64,000 nt of DNA from Cetobacterium somerae. Lineage in GTDB: Bacteria > Fusobacteriota > Fusobacteriia > Fusobacteriales > Fusobacteriaceae. Shown here piece by piece: positions 8,081-17,658 of the stretch. The notes under the pieces were generated by a model. The model saw only the letters and a list, made by a program, of their open reading frames with translations. It ran no database searches and had not been told where the DNA came from. The position numbers and the translations under genes are program-made. Positions within the stretch are counted from its first letter, which is position 1. Each line of letters begins with the position of its first letter. The stretch is from contig NZ_CP092520.1 of the NCBI RefSeq assembly GCF_022430525.1, forward strand, positions 496,001 to 560,000, read 5' to 3'.

Positions 8081-9197
8081 TTTTTAACTCCTCTATCATT
8101 TCATAAAATCCATCACTATATCCTAATATATCTCCACTATAATTAAAAAGAATTGATTGAAATTCTATATTATCTCTTGAAAATTCAGCTGATCTTTTAG
8201 CTACTTTATTAGCAATTAAATTAAATAAACTTTCTTTTTTTACTATATATTCTGTAGCTTCTTCGGCTGTATTTGCTTCTAAAACTTTCAAAATATTCTC
8301 TCTAGGTTCATCTATTAAAATAGCATTTGCTGCAATTATTTCCAAACGAGCATCAGCAACTCTGCTATGAGTGTTAAAAATTCCACCTGCTACTTTAATA
8401 GCTTTTCCTATATGTCCAATTAATACTATTTTTTTAAATCCTAATTTTACTGCACTATCAATCATAAATCCGATATAGTTACTTGTTACAACCATCTGCT
8501 CAATATCTATATTATTATCTATACAAAATTGTTTCCCATGATTTCCAAAAGCAAATACTACCCATTCTCTAGCACTATTCTCTTTTAAAACTTTTAATTC
8601 AGCAAACATAGATTTAGTAAGTGCATCCTCACTCATAGGTTTAACTATTCCAGTAGACCCCAAAATAGATATCCCACCTAGTATTCCCAACTTCCCATTA
8701 AAAGTTTTCAAAGCTTTTTCTCTTCCCTTTGGAACATATATAGTTACTATTACTTTTAATCCATACTCTTCAAGAAGTGGGTTTAAAGTTTTTACTATCA
8801 TCTCTTGTGGTCCTGGATTTATAGCTGATTTTCCAGGTGTTACTTTAAGCCCTTTTTTTGTTACTAATCCTACGCCTCTTCCACCTACTATCAACATATT
8901 ATCAAAATTATGAGCTCTTTCTATCTTGGGTAATTTTTTTACAATTTTTACTTTAGCACAAATTTCTATTCCGTTTGTAACATCAGGGTCATCTCCTGCA
9001 TCTTTTAAAACAACACCTCTAGCCCAATTGATTCCTCTTTTTTTTGAATGTATTGGTATATCTAAAGTTACTCCATTTAATGTAGTTATCTCAACTTTTT
9101 CTCCCAAATCTTTTCCTATCAAAAGATTTAGTGCAACAAATGCCGCTACACACGCACATGTTCCAGTTGTATATCCCGCTCTTAATTCTTTATCCAT
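8073..9197 (-). CDS. cbiD: Cobalt-precorrin-5B C1-methyltransferase (CbiD)
   Basis: 374 residues. CbiD methylates C1 with SAM in the anaerobic pathway. The N-terminal RAGYTTGTCACVAA is the family hallmark. DAGDDPDVTNG (about 67-77), GVGLVTKKGL with the PG-rich AINPGPQEM segment, and GGISILGSTGIVKPMSE also match. The stop and start codons overlap the neighbours by 8 bases and 1 base. Confidence 0.94.
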   Translation of the reverse strand: MDKELRAGYTTGTCACVAAFVALNLLIGKDLGEKVEITTLNGVTLDIPIHSKKRGINWARGVVLKDAGDDPDVTNGIEICAKVKIVKKLPKIERAHNFDNMLIVGGRGVGLVTKKGLKVTPGKSAINPGPQEMIVKTLNPLLEEYGLKVIVTIYVPKGREKALKTFNGKLGILGGISILGSTGIVKPMSEDALTKSMFAELKVLKENSAREWVVFAFGNHGKQFCIDNNIDIEQMVVTSNYIGFMIDSAVKLGFKKIVLIGHIGKAIKVAGGIFNTHSRVADARLEIIAANAILIDEPRENILKVLEANTAEEATEYIVKKESLFNLIANKVAKRSAEFSRDNIEFQSILFNYSGDILGYSDGFYEMIEELKSE

Positions 9198-9841
9198 TAA
9201 AATCCTTCTCTCTTATGCAACTGATATAAAATTCCATGAAGTATTGAAACAGCTACAGGACTTCCTCCTTTTCTACCTTTTACAATAATATATGGTATTC
9301 CACTTCCAGGTAGAATCTCTTTTGATTCAGCCGCTCCTACAAATCCTACAGGAACCCCAACTATTAAAGCGGGTTTTTGAACCTCACCAGAATCAATAAG
9401 TTCTTTCAATCTAAATAGAGCTGTTGGTGCATTTCCAATTAGATATATATCTGTATTAGGATCTTTCGCTGCGTGTTCTATTCCTACTATTGATCTAGTC
9501 ACTCCTCTTTCTTTAGCTTCAGCTGCTACATCTTTATCTGAAACTAAAGAATAAGCTGAGTATCCATATTTATCTAAAGTAATTTTACTTAAACCATTAG
9601 CTATCATGTTAGTATCACAATATATTTTACCACCTTTTTTTAAGGCTTCTAAACATGACTCAACTGCTCCTTCTGAAATCTCTAATAGGTCTGCATATTC
9701 AAAATCAGCTGTTGTATGTATAACTCTTTTTACTATTGGTAAATGAGTTGAAGAAAACTCTTTTGCCTTTTCTCCCATCTCTTCCTCTATTATTTCAAAA
9801 CTTCTTATTTCAATATCTTGTGGTCTTTTTATATATGACAT
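9197..9841 (-). CDS. cbiC: Cobalt-precorrin-8 / precorrin-8X methylmutase (CbiC/CobH)
   Basis: 214 residues. CbiC moves a methyl group from C11 to C12 to give cobyrinate. The catalytic histidine is in VIHTTADFEYADLL (about H42). DTNMIANGL and the C-terminal GVPVGFVGAAESKE segment are conserved. It overlaps cbiA by 13 bases. Length fits the family (about 210). Confidence 0.93.
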   Translation of the reverse strand: MSYIKRPQDIEIRSFEIIEEEMGEKAKEFSSTHLPIVKRVIHTTADFEYADLLEISEGAVESCLEALKKGGKIYCDTNMIANGLSKITLDKYGYSAYSLVSDKDVAAEAKERGVTRSIVGIEHAAKDPNTDIYLIGNAPTALFRLKELIDSGEVQKPALIVGVPVGFVGAAESKEILPGSGIPYIIVKGRKGGSPVAVSILHGILYQLHKREGF

Positions 9842-11157
9842 TTCTTTGCTCCTTCTAACATCTGCTTTAATATATCTAAGTTTTTAAAAAAATGTAAATG
9901 TGGATAACCTGCTATAAGATTTTTATTTTTATAACCACATAGCCACTCTCTACCATCACTTTTTCTAAGTTTAAATACTCTTTCATCACTACCCATTTCA
10001 TCTATAGTTGAATAATGAAATTCATGAGCTTTTCCATTTAACTCACCAAAAGCTACATCTACATATCCAAATCTGCTAATAAAAAGTCTTCCAGTCATTC
10101 TTACACTACAATCAATTAATTGTGCCATAGAATAACTTTTCTCCTCCAAGGTTTTTATTCCTTGGCTAAGATACATAAATCCTCCACATTCTCCATAAAT
10201 ATGTCCTCCAGACTCATGAAATTCTTTTAAAGAGTTTAAAAACTCCTTATTATTCGATAAATCTTCTAAATAATTTTCTGGATATCCTCCACCAAAATAT
10301 AGTAAATCAACCTGAGGTATTTTTTTATCTTTTATAGGTGAAAACTCTACAAGTTCTATTCCCATTCTTTGTAAAAGTTCTAAATTATCCTCGTAGTAAA
10401 ATGAAAATGCTTTGTCTTTAGCTACTCCTACTTTTAATCCTACATATAGATTCTCTATATCTTTAAAAATATCTACATTTTTTTCTGATTTTTGTAGATT
10501 AGCTATCTCTTCTATCTTTTTTAAATCAATAGTTTTTTTTATCTCTTCTTTTAAAATCTCTTTTTTTTCTTTTAAATCCTCAACTTCATCTGCTTGAAGT
10601 AATCCTAAGTGTCTACTACTAATTCCTAAATTTTCATCTTTTTTTAAATATCCTAGACATGATATTCCTGTATAATTTTCTATAGCATCTTTTAACATTT
10701 CATAGAGTTTTTCACTATTTACTTTATTTATTATAACTCCAGCTATATTAACTCTTGGATCTAAATTTTTATATCCTAAGACTTCTGCTGCAATACTTGT
10801 ACTTTTTCCTGCTGCATCTACTACTAAGATAACTGGTAAATTTAAAACTCTAGATAAATGAGCTGTACTATAATTATCTAAAGAATTTCCTAAACCATCA
10901 TAAAGCCCCATAACACCTTCAACAATAGATATTTCTTTACTATGCTTTTCAAAACTATACTTTACGCCCTCTTCTCCCATTAAAAACAAATCTAAATTAT
11001 AACTTTTATTTCCCGTTATAAATTTATGAAAACTGGGGTCTATATAATCAGGCCCTACTTTAAATGGAGCCACATCTTCAAAAGTAGCCATTAGTCCCAT
11101 AGATACTGTAGTTTTTCCTATTCCACTTCTTGTTCCTGCTAAAACAAACCCTTTCAT
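9829..11157 (-). CDS. cbiA: Cobyrinate a,c-diamide synthase (CbiA)
   Basis: 442 residues. It amidates the a- and c-carboxylates of cobyrinate using glutamine and ATP. The N-terminal P-loop domain shows AGTRSGIGKTTVSMGL and VGPDYIDPSFH (about 34-44). The C-terminal class I glutamine amidotransferase domain shows YFGGGYPENY (about 291-300) and the nucleophile region GECGGFMYLS (C about 325). Ends with a YPHLHFF segment holding the amidotransferase His. One-base overlap with cobD. Confidence 0.93.
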   Translation of the reverse strand: MKGFVLAGTRSGIGKTTVSMGLMATFEDVAPFKVGPDYIDPSFHKFITGNKSYNLDLFLMGEEGVKYSFEKHSKEISIVEGVMGLYDGLGNSLDNYSTAHLSRVLNLPVILVVDAAGKSTSIAAEVLGYKNLDPRVNIAGVIINKVNSEKLYEMLKDAIENYTGISCLGYLKKDENLGISSRHLGLLQADEVEDLKEKKEILKEEIKKTIDLKKIEEIANLQKSEKNVDIFKDIENLYVGLKVGVAKDKAFSFYYEDNLELLQRMGIELVEFSPIKDKKIPQVDLLYFGGGYPENYLEDLSNNKEFLNSLKEFHESGGHIYGECGGFMYLSQGIKTLEEKSYSMAQLIDCSVRMTGRLFISRFGYVDVAFGELNGKAHEFHYSTIDEMGSDERVFKLRKSDGREWLCGYKNKNLIAGYPHLHFFKNLDILKQMLEGAKKCHI

Positions 11158-12209
11158 TATTTCAGCACTCTCCTTAAAGCCTCTAAAACTTGCTCATTTT
11201 TCTTTCTATCTTTTATTGCTAATCTTATATAACTTTCATCTAAAAACATAAAGTTGGAAGCATCTCTTACTAAAACGCCATTCTCTATCATTTTTTTTCT
11301 GAAACTTTTAGCATTATCGTTTAATAACTTTACTAATATAAAGTTAGTTTCTGTTGGAGTTACTTCTATATTATCTATTTTACATAACTCTTCATAAAAC
11401 CATAATTTTTCTTTTTTTATCCAATTTTCTGTTTCATGTATATATAAAGTATCTAAAAGCATGGTTTTTCCTGCTATTTCAGCTACTCCATTAACACTCC
11501 AAGGTTCTCTGATATTTTTTATTTCATTTAATATTGCTTCGTCATAAGTTAATCCATATCCTAATCTAACTCCTGGAAGTGCAAAAAACTTAGTTAGAGC
11601 TCTTAAAATGAATACATTTTTATGTTTTAACAAAAATGCAGTTTTATCTTTCCAATTATCAACAAACTCTATAAAAGCTTCATCTATAAATAATTTTTTA
11701 TTTTTTCTTTCTAAAAAATCAGCTAGTTTTTTTATTTTTTCAAGATTCTGAAATTTTCCTGTTGGATTATTTGGATTACACATAACGACAACATCTTCAT
11801 CTGTTATAAAGTCTAATAACATATTTTCATTTAAAGAAAAATCTTTGCTCAACGGAAAAAATTTAACATCTCTTCCTGCAGCTCTAGCAGCTCTTTCATA
11901 CTCTGCGAAAGTTGGTGCAATTATTAAAACCTTTTTAGCTTTTACTGCCTTCATATATAGAAATAGAACCTCTGTAGCACCATTTCCTACAACTACATTA
12001 TCTATATGACAATTATTGTAATTTCCAATAGCTGTCCTTAACTCCACGTAGTCTATATCTGGATATTTTTCTAAAGTTTCAAAATTTTCTATAACTGCCT
12101 TTTTAAAACTACTTGGAACTCCTAAGGGATTTATATTAGAACTATAATCTAAAACTTCTATCCCATTATCTCTTTTTAGTTTATATATATTTCCACCATG
12201 TAAATCCAT
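11157..12209 (-). CDS. cobD: L-threonine-O-3-phosphate decarboxylase (CobD)
   Basis: 350 residues, a PLP fold-type I enzyme close to histidinol-phosphate aminotransferase. The N-terminus (HGGNIYKL...LDYSSNINPLG) is the CobD signature rather than HisC. MCNPNNPTGKF, the DEAFIEF segment and the PLP-lysine region RALTKFFALPGVRLGYG are visible. It supplies (R)-1-aminopropan-2-ol phosphate for the nucleotide loop, used by the next enzyme, CbiB. The genomic position inside the cbi operon supports CobD over HisC. Confidence 0.9.
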   Translation of the reverse strand: MDLHGGNIYKLKRDNGIEVLDYSSNINPLGVPSSFKKAVIENFETLEKYPDIDYVELRTAIGNYNNCHIDNVVVGNGATEVLFLYMKAVKAKKVLIIAPTFAEYERAARAAGRDVKFFPLSKDFSLNENMLLDFITDEDVVVMCNPNNPTGKFQNLEKIKKLADFLERKNKKLFIDEAFIEFVDNWKDKTAFLLKHKNVFILRALTKFFALPGVRLGYGLTYDEAILNEIKNIREPWSVNGVAEIAGKTMLLDTLYIHETENWIKKEKLWFYEELCKIDNIEVTPTETNFILVKLLNDNAKSFRKKMIENGVLVRDASNFMFLDESYIRLAIKDRKKNEQVLEALRRVLK

Positions 12210-12230
12210 ATTACTTCACTTCCTATTATC

Positions 12231-13178
12231 TTATACTAGTTTAATAAATGCTGTAAACAAAACTATTCCTACAAAAGATGTCATAAACATTATCTTATAA
12301 CATTTTTTTATATCTTCACATTGAAACTCTTTTAATTTATCTCCTATTGTAGGTTTTTCAAAATATTTTCCAAAATATTTTGTTTTACCACCAAATTGAA
12401 CCCCTATAGCTCCTGCAAAAACTGCCTCTGGATGCCCTGAATTTGGACTTGAATGATTTTTTCTATCTCTAAAAAATATTTTTAATGGCTTTTTTATTCC
12501 CATTCCTAATAAAAATGTTGCAATTGGAATTATTATTAGACCAGATAATCTCGCTGGAATAAAATTAAAGAAATCATCTACTTTTGCTGAAACCATCCCA
12601 AAATCTATATATTTATCATTTTTATATCCAACCATTGAATCAAGAGTATTTACTGCTTTATATCCCATTGCTAAAGGCAATGCCATTGAAACTCCATCAA
12701 TTAATATAAAGCTTCCTAAAAATGCATAAAACATAGGTGCTATAATTCCATCAACACTATTTTCGGCTATAGTCTCCATTGTACTTCTTACAACTTGTAC
12801 TTCATCCATCTCACCTGTATCTCTACTAACTAAATAAGAAAGCTCTTTTTGTGCTTTTTGTAAATCTCCACTTTTTAAAATTTTATAAACTTTAATCCCT
12901 TCAGCACCTAAACTTTTCGTTGCCAAAGTTGTGTATAGAAAGAAAATTTCTAAAAATTCAGATATTCTAGCTATATAATATGACAACACTACTGTTGAAA
13001 GTATTACTATAAAAGCTAATACTCCTCCCCATACTTTTTTATTTTTTAATGAATAAATCTTATTTTCAATAAACGTTATATATTTTCCTATAAATCTAAC
13101 TGGATGTGGAAACCAATATGGATCCCCTAAAATTAAATCTAACAAATAAGCTATCCATATTTTTAAAATGATGCTCAT
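12231..13178 (-). CDS. cbiB: Adenosylcobinamide-phosphate synthase (CbiB), membrane protein
   Basis: 315 residues with several membrane helices. It attaches aminopropanol phosphate to adenosylcobyric acid. The N-terminus reads DLILGDPYWFPHPVRFIG, the diagnostic (G)DP-x-x-xPHPV motif. SRDTGEMDEVQVVRSTMETIAENSVDGIIAPMFY-like sequence (positions about 118-150: key residues ETIAENxxDG) and NHSSPNSGHPEAVFAGA follow. In B12 nomenclature of aerobes this is CobD, a different protein from the decarboxylase next door. Confidence 0.93.
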   Translation of the reverse strand: MSIILKIWIAYLLDLILGDPYWFPHPVRFIGKYITFIENKIYSLKNKKVWGGVLAFIVILSTVVLSYYIARISEFLEIFFLYTTLATKSLGAEGIKVYKILKSGDLQKAQKELSYLVSRDTGEMDEVQVVRSTMETIAENSVDGIIAPMFYAFLGSFILIDGVSMALPLAMGYKAVNTLDSMVGYKNDKYIDFGMVSAKVDDFFNFIPARLSGLIIIPIATFLLGMGIKKPLKIFFRDRKNHSSPNSGHPEAVFAGAIGVQFGGKTKYFGKYFEKPTIGDKLKEFQCEDIKKCYKIMFMTSFVGIVLFTAFIKLV

Positions 13179-14662
13179 TAGTTCTCCTCCAAAATCTTAT
13201 AAATAGCTTCCATATCCACATTTTCTCTGAATATTTTTTCTAACTTATCTAACTCTTGAAGTCTATATTCATCAAATGTCATTGTGCTATTTTTCTTTTC
13301 CAATCCTTTCTTCTCTCTTATATTGTTTAAAATAAAATCAGTAAACTCTCTATTATCAAAAATTCCATGTAAATATGTTCCAAAAATATTATCTTTTACT
13401 GTGGCTACTAATCGATTATCTAAAGTTATAGATTTTTCTTTCCCCTCTGTTACTCCTTGGTGAATCTCATAACCTTTAACTTGAATATCTCCTAATCCTT
13501 TTAATAACCCTGTTTCTCCTTTTAATAATCCTGTATACTGTGTTGTTACCTTCTCTTTTTCCATTGTAGTTTCTATGTCTAAAAGTCCTAGTCCTGGAAG
13601 TTCTTTTATATCTCCCTCTATTCCATATGGATCTAACACTTTTTCCCCTAAAATTTGAAATCCTCCACATATCCCAATAATAGGAGTTCCTTTTCTAGAA
13701 ATTTTTATAATCTCTTGTGCAATTCCTTTCTCTTTTATATCTTTTAAATCATCTATTGTATTTTTAGATCCAGGTATAATTATCAGGTCTTCATTTCCTA
13801 ATTCATGAAATGATGTTACATAATTAACATTTACATCCTTATTTGCTAGTAAAGCATCAATGTCTGTAAAATTCGATATATGTTTTAATTTTATAACCGA
13901 AACTGTTATATCTGCCGTTTTTGATTTAATTTTATTAAATTTTTCTGTTACCCCATCCTCATCCTCTATGTCTAGTTCAAAGTATGGCATAACTCCTAAA
14001 ATTGGAACTCCTGTCAGTTCCTCTATTTTTTCTAATCCTGGTTTTAATATATCAACATTTCCTCTAAACTTATTTATAATTACACCTTTTACTCTAGCTC
14101 TCTCTTCTGGTTCCATAAGAGATATCGTTCCATAAATTGATGCAAAAACTCCACCTCTATCAATATCTGCAACTAAAATAACAGGAGCATCAACCATTTC
14201 AGCTAATCCCATGTTTACTATATCGTCTTGCTTTATATTTAATTCTACAGGGCTTCCTGCTCCCTCTATAACACATATTTGATTTTCATCTTTAATCGTA
14301 TTATAAGCTTGAATTATATCTTTTTTTAACTTTGATTTATAGTCTCCGTATTCAAGTCCTCCCATATTTCCAATAGATTTTCCATTGACAATCACTTGAA
14401 TCCTTCTATCCCCTGTGGGTTTTAATAAAATAGGATTCATTGTATAGTGAGCTTCTATCTCACATGCCATCGCCTGAAGAGCTTGTGCTCGTCCCATCTC
14501 ATGTCCATCTTTTGTTATATAAGAGTTCAGTGCCATATTTTGAGATTTAAAAGGTGAAACTGTGTATCCATCTTTAAAAAATGCTCTACATAAGCCTGTA
14601 ACTGTTATACTCTTCCCTGCTCCTGAAGACGTCCCAACAACCATTATGTTCTTATGTTTCAT
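13178..14662 (-). CDS. cbiP: Cobyric acid synthase (CbiP/CobQ)
   Basis: 494 residues. It amidates the b, d, e and g carboxylates of adenosylcobyrinate diamide. VVGTSSGAGKSITVTGLCR is the P-loop, PFKSQNMALNSYITKDGHEMGRAQ (key PFKxQNMxxNS and GxEMGRAQ) is diagnostic, and the amidotransferase nucleophile lies in GICGGFQILG with a GTYLHGIFD motif near the end. First gene of the cobalamin operon; AGGAGAAA precedes the ATG, which is about 140 bases downstream of the riboswitch. Confidence 0.95.
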   Translation of the reverse strand: MKHKNIMVVGTSSGAGKSITVTGLCRAFFKDGYTVSPFKSQNMALNSYITKDGHEMGRAQALQAMACEIEAHYTMNPILLKPTGDRRIQVIVNGKSIGNMGGLEYGDYKSKLKKDIIQAYNTIKDENQICVIEGAGSPVELNIKQDDIVNMGLAEMVDAPVILVADIDRGGVFASIYGTISLMEPEERARVKGVIINKFRGNVDILKPGLEKIEELTGVPILGVMPYFELDIEDEDGVTEKFNKIKSKTADITVSVIKLKHISNFTDIDALLANKDVNVNYVTSFHELGNEDLIIIPGSKNTIDDLKDIKEKGIAQEIIKISRKGTPIIGICGGFQILGEKVLDPYGIEGDIKELPGLGLLDIETTMEKEKVTTQYTGLLKGETGLLKGLGDIQVKGYEIHQGVTEGKEKSITLDNRLVATVKDNIFGTYLHGIFDNREFTDFILNNIREKKGLEKKNSTMTFDEYRLQELDKLEKIFRENVDMEAIYKILEEN

Positions 14663-14802
14663 AATATCATTTCTCCTAAATTGTGAAGTTTAGCGGAAAT
14701 ATAAAAAATGCGAAAATGAATAGAATATTGCTAATTAGAATTGAAATTGACAGTTCTAAATACAAATCTGTTCACCGCAGACTTTATATTTTCTTTTATA
14801 TT

Positions 14803-14935
14803 CATGGCAGATATCCTGACTCAGATTCATCCTACTCTTAGGCCTTCCCATAAAAACTACAGTGGCTTAGTCTAATTTCGTCCTCCTTACAGTGGCGGGA
14901 CCGTGTGAGATTTTCACTCAACTTTCCTTTTAATC
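14803..14935 (-). promoter_or_regulatory. Cobalamin riboswitch of the cob operon
   Basis: On the minus strand this leader carries the B12-box-like GAGTCAGGATATCTGCC (14805-14821 region), the conserved AAGCCACTG (about 14857-14866) and the CCCGCCACTGTAAGGAGGACG-type core with its G-C-rich stem (key segments GCCACTGT and GGACGA, about 14876-14899). These are hallmarks of the AdoCbl-type aptamer. It lies between the consensus promoter and cbiP, so B12 should lower expression of the whole operon. I could not identify the expression platform with confidence; a short TCTG/CAGA hairpin follows at 14767-14781. Confidence 0.93.
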
Positions 14936-14973
14936 AAATTATTGAACCATAAATAATATACATATTTATCATA

Positions 14974-15002
14974 ATTATACATAATGATTATGCACAAGTC
15001 AA
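14974..15002 (-). promoter_or_regulatory. Sigma70-type promoter of the cob operon with a palindrome in the spacer
   Basis: On the minus strand TTGACT (14997-15002) is separated by exactly 17 bases from TATAAT (14974-14979). The spacer contains CATAATCATTATG, a perfect 6-1-6 inverted repeat (14981-14993), placed like a repressor operator. Confidence 0.75.
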
Positions 15003-15171
15003 CCCTTTTTAAAAGTTTATGTTTAAAAATTAAACTACATATGCATAGTATTTTATAGAAATAAATCCAAACAAAATATTTTTGATAAAACTATAATAAT
15101 AAAAAAGAAAATTAAATTTTATTCGTAGATTAAATGTGACATATTAATTTTTTATAAGGGAGTGATTAAAT

Positions 15172-16707
15172 ATGAACGATGTTAAAACAAATAAACAACC
15201 TCTTATTATAGAGGACAAAATTATTAATGTTCCTCCTATGTTTGCAGAGATTTTTGCATTAAATCCTAAAAATCTTAAAAAATGGCTAGTTGGAGCAAAA
15301 AATTCAAATAAGTCTTACGAAGATCTTAAAGTAAAAGATATTTTAAATACAAAAGTTAATGCTGCTGTCAATGATGAAGCATTCCTTTTAGATGTAACGT
15401 TTGGAAATACAACACATAAATTATATTTAAAAAAACCTCAAACAAATAAAGGATTAGATTTTATATTAACAGAAGGTGATAAATTTAAAATCGAAACAAA
15501 TTTACATCTTACTGAGATAAATGATAAAAAATGTAATATACATCTTGAAACAACTTTATTAGAAAGTAAACATAGCTTTCACCCTATAACATCTTTTGAA
15601 TTAAAATACTTTTTTAGAAAAAGTTTATCAAACTTCATAGAAGAGTGTGAAAAAAGTTATAGCACTTTTGAAAGCGAAGAAAAAACTGTCGAAGCTGAAG
15701 TTTTAAATTTTTATCAAGGTAATATCACTGCTTTCAATTCTTTGATTGAACCATTAAAAAATGATTTAGGAGAAGACTCTTACCTAGATATCCAAAAAAA
15801 ATTAAAAACTTTAGGCATGAATACATCTGATCAAGTTAGTAAAATATTTACAAATTTAGTAAATATCATTCCTACTGAAGATTTATCTTTAATTAATGAT
15901 AAAGTAATTCAATTTATTAAAGAGCACATATTTATTTTAAAAGGTATCACTAAAAAAAATAATGCCGAAAATTTAAAAGATATAAATACAGTTACTAAAT
16001 TGCAATTAGATAATATAAATTTTATTGTTCCTCAAATATTAAAAGACATAGATTCTAATAAAATTGTTGAAATTGAAAACCAACTAAATACTCTTCTTTC
16101 ATCTATTGTTAAAGAAGTTGAAGGCATCCTTGAAGAAATTAAAAATAAAATTCCTCCACAACACTTTAAAGATTTTGAAGTTGGATTTATAAATATTCTT
16201 AAAACTGATGTAGATTCTGCACAATCTTTATTTGATAAAATTATTTCTGGAAATGCAAAGTTTACAGATTCAGAAACTAAAATTTTAAATGGATTAAAAG
16301 AATCTATTAATAAGGTAGAGACTACTGTTAATAATAGAGATAACCAAGCTTATATTTCTGTTTTAAATATGATTGAAAAATCTTTAGAACAACTTGAACA
16401 AGATATGAAAACTATTAGTTCAAATATAACAGCTGAGAAAATAGAGTCTACAAAAACTCTAATAAAATCTACAACTGATACTTCATACAAATCTTTAACA
16501 AGCTTCTTATCTAATATGACTCCTGAAAATTTAGCAAACAACAAAGAAGTTGTTAATCAAAAAATAGAAGAAATTTTAGAAAGATACGTTAAAGCTATCA
16601 AAATAATCTCTCCTTCGATACCTGATGAAAAACTTTCTATTATGAGAGAAAAAGTTAAAAATATACTTACTAAAGAATACGAATCTTTCTGTATTATAAA
16701 TAAATAA
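15172..16707 (+). CDS. Large protein of unknown function, helical / coiled-coil C-terminus
   Basis: 511 residues, not recognised. No signal peptide, membrane segment or cysteine-rich motif is visible. The N-terminal ~150 residues alternate strand-like segments (FLLDVTFGNTTHKLYLKKP, FILTEGDKFKIETNLHL) and could be a small beta-rich or START/SRPBCC-like domain. The remaining ~350 residues are Lys/Glu/Asn/Ile-rich, predicted helical, with recurring blocks of the kind '(I/L)xxIVPxILKDI', 'KIxEIxNxLNTLLSSIVKEVE', suggesting a bundle or coiled coil. AAGGGAGTG precedes the ATG. It is a single-gene unit between the divergent cob operon and the pocR terminator. A structural or scaffold role is possible but unsupported. 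Confidence 0.6.
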   Translation: MNDVKTNKQPLIIEDKIINVPPMFAEIFALNPKNLKKWLVGAKNSNKSYEDLKVKDILNTKVNAAVNDEAFLLDVTFGNTTHKLYLKKPQTNKGLDFILTEGDKFKIETNLHLTEINDKKCNIHLETTLLESKHSFHPITSFELKYFFRKSLSNFIEECEKSYSTFESEEKTVEAEVLNFYQGNITAFNSLIEPLKNDLGEDSYLDIQKKLKTLGMNTSDQVSKIFTNLVNIIPTEDLSLINDKVIQFIKEHIFILKGITKKNNAENLKDINTVTKLQLDNINFIVPQILKDIDSNKIVEIENQLNTLLSSIVKEVEGILEEIKNKIPPQHFKDFEVGFINILKTDVDSAQSLFDKIISGNAKFTDSETKILNGLKESINKVETTVNNRDNQAYISVLNMIEKSLEQLEQDMKTISSNITAEKIESTKTLIKSTTDTSYKSLTSFLSNMTPENLANNKEVVNQKIEEILERYVKAIKIISPSIPDEKLSIMREKVKNILTKEYESFCIINK

Positions 16708-16722
16708 ATAAATAAAAGTATC

Positions 16723-16755
16723 AAAAAATGCAGCTCAATTATAGCTGCATTTTTT
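16723..16755. terminator. Bidirectional terminator between the 511-residue gene and pocR
   Basis: A perfect stem pairs 16723-16735 (AAAAAATGCAGCT) with 16743-16755 around a 7-base loop, with A and T tracts on either side, separating two convergent genes. Confidence 0.9.
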
Positions 16756-16756
16756 A

Positions 16757-17638
16757 TTATTTTTGAAAAAGATCTCTATATTCTTTAGGACAAATTCTTT
16801 CATATTTTTTAAAAACTTTTGTAAAATAGCTACTATCTTCAATTCCTATTTCATTTGATATTTCTGATAAAGACTTACTCGTAATCTCTAAAAAATGTTT
16901 AGCCTTCTCAATTTTTTTTATAAGAATATATTCTTTAAAAGTTTTTCCTGTTTCTCGTTTAAAAACTCTACTAAATTGAGAAATACTTAAATTACATAAT
17001 CCTGCTACATCTTCTAAATGAATATTTTCTTTAATATTTTCATTTATATAAGTTACTGCTGAAGAGATTTGAGAATGGCTATATTCTACTCTCTCCTCTT
17101 TTATATTATTTTCAATAATATGATTATACCATTTCTTACTTTTAATACAGTCACTTATATAAACTGATGTATAATGTAAAATACTTGCAATACTCTGGAG
17201 TTCATTATATTTCACTTTTTTTAGAAAGCCATAATTTTCAACAATTTTTTTTATATTAAACTCTTTTCCTACATTTTCAACTAATATATCCTCTAATTCA
17301 AACGTTTCTTCATCTTCTAAAAGTATTTGACCAACTAAAAATGCTCCTATTAATTCACTTTGATAAATAATAGGGATTATCATATCTACTAATCCAGCAT
17401 GGCATCTATAAATATATGGTTTTAATGATAAAAATGCTTTACTTAAAGCTTTTACATCACATTTTTCACAAAACGAACTAAGCTCTTTATTTTTTCTAAA
17501 AATCTTACAAAACTCTGAGTAGTTACTTTTTTCCGTTAAATAATTGCCTTCATCATCTACAATTACTACAGCCATTTTAGTCATATCTACTATCTCTTCC
17601 TGAATTTTTAATAGTTCTTTTTTATATTTATGAAGCAT
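16757..17638 (-). CDS. pocR: PocR-domain AraC-family transcriptional regulator
   Basis: 293 residues. The N-terminal ~160 residues form a PocR-type sensory domain with conserved cysteines C57, C60 and C79 (FCEKCD, RCHAG) and the IIPIIYQSELIGAFLVGQ stretch. The C-terminal ~100 residues are a double helix-turn-helix AraC domain (CNLSISQFSRVFKRETGKTFKEYI, then SNEIGIEDSSYFTKVFKK). In Salmonella, PocR activates the cob and pdu operons in response to propanediol. Here it is the last gene of the dehydratase operon, 20 bases after the reactivase small subunit, so positive autoregulation is plausible. The true inducer here (glycerol or 1,2-propanediol) is not evident. Confidence 0.85.
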   Translation of the reverse strand: MLHKYKKELLKIQEEIVDMTKMAVVIVDDEGNYLTEKSNYSEFCKIFRKNKELSSFCEKCDVKALSKAFLSLKPYIYRCHAGLVDMIIPIIYQSELIGAFLVGQILLEDEETFELEDILVENVGKEFNIKKIVENYGFLKKVKYNELQSIASILHYTSVYISDCIKSKKWYNHIIENNIKEERVEYSHSQISSAVTYINENIKENIHLEDVAGLCNLSISQFSRVFKRETGKTFKEYILIKKIEKAKHFLEITSKSLSEISNEIGIEDSSYFTKVFKKYERICPKEYRDLFQK

Positions 17639-17658
17639 ACCTCACACCTTTCGTTTTA

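Noticed and set aside
13476-13670. Arg-rich 64-residue minus-strand frame within cbiP
   Set aside because: Out-of-frame shadow inside a well-conserved gene on the same strand.
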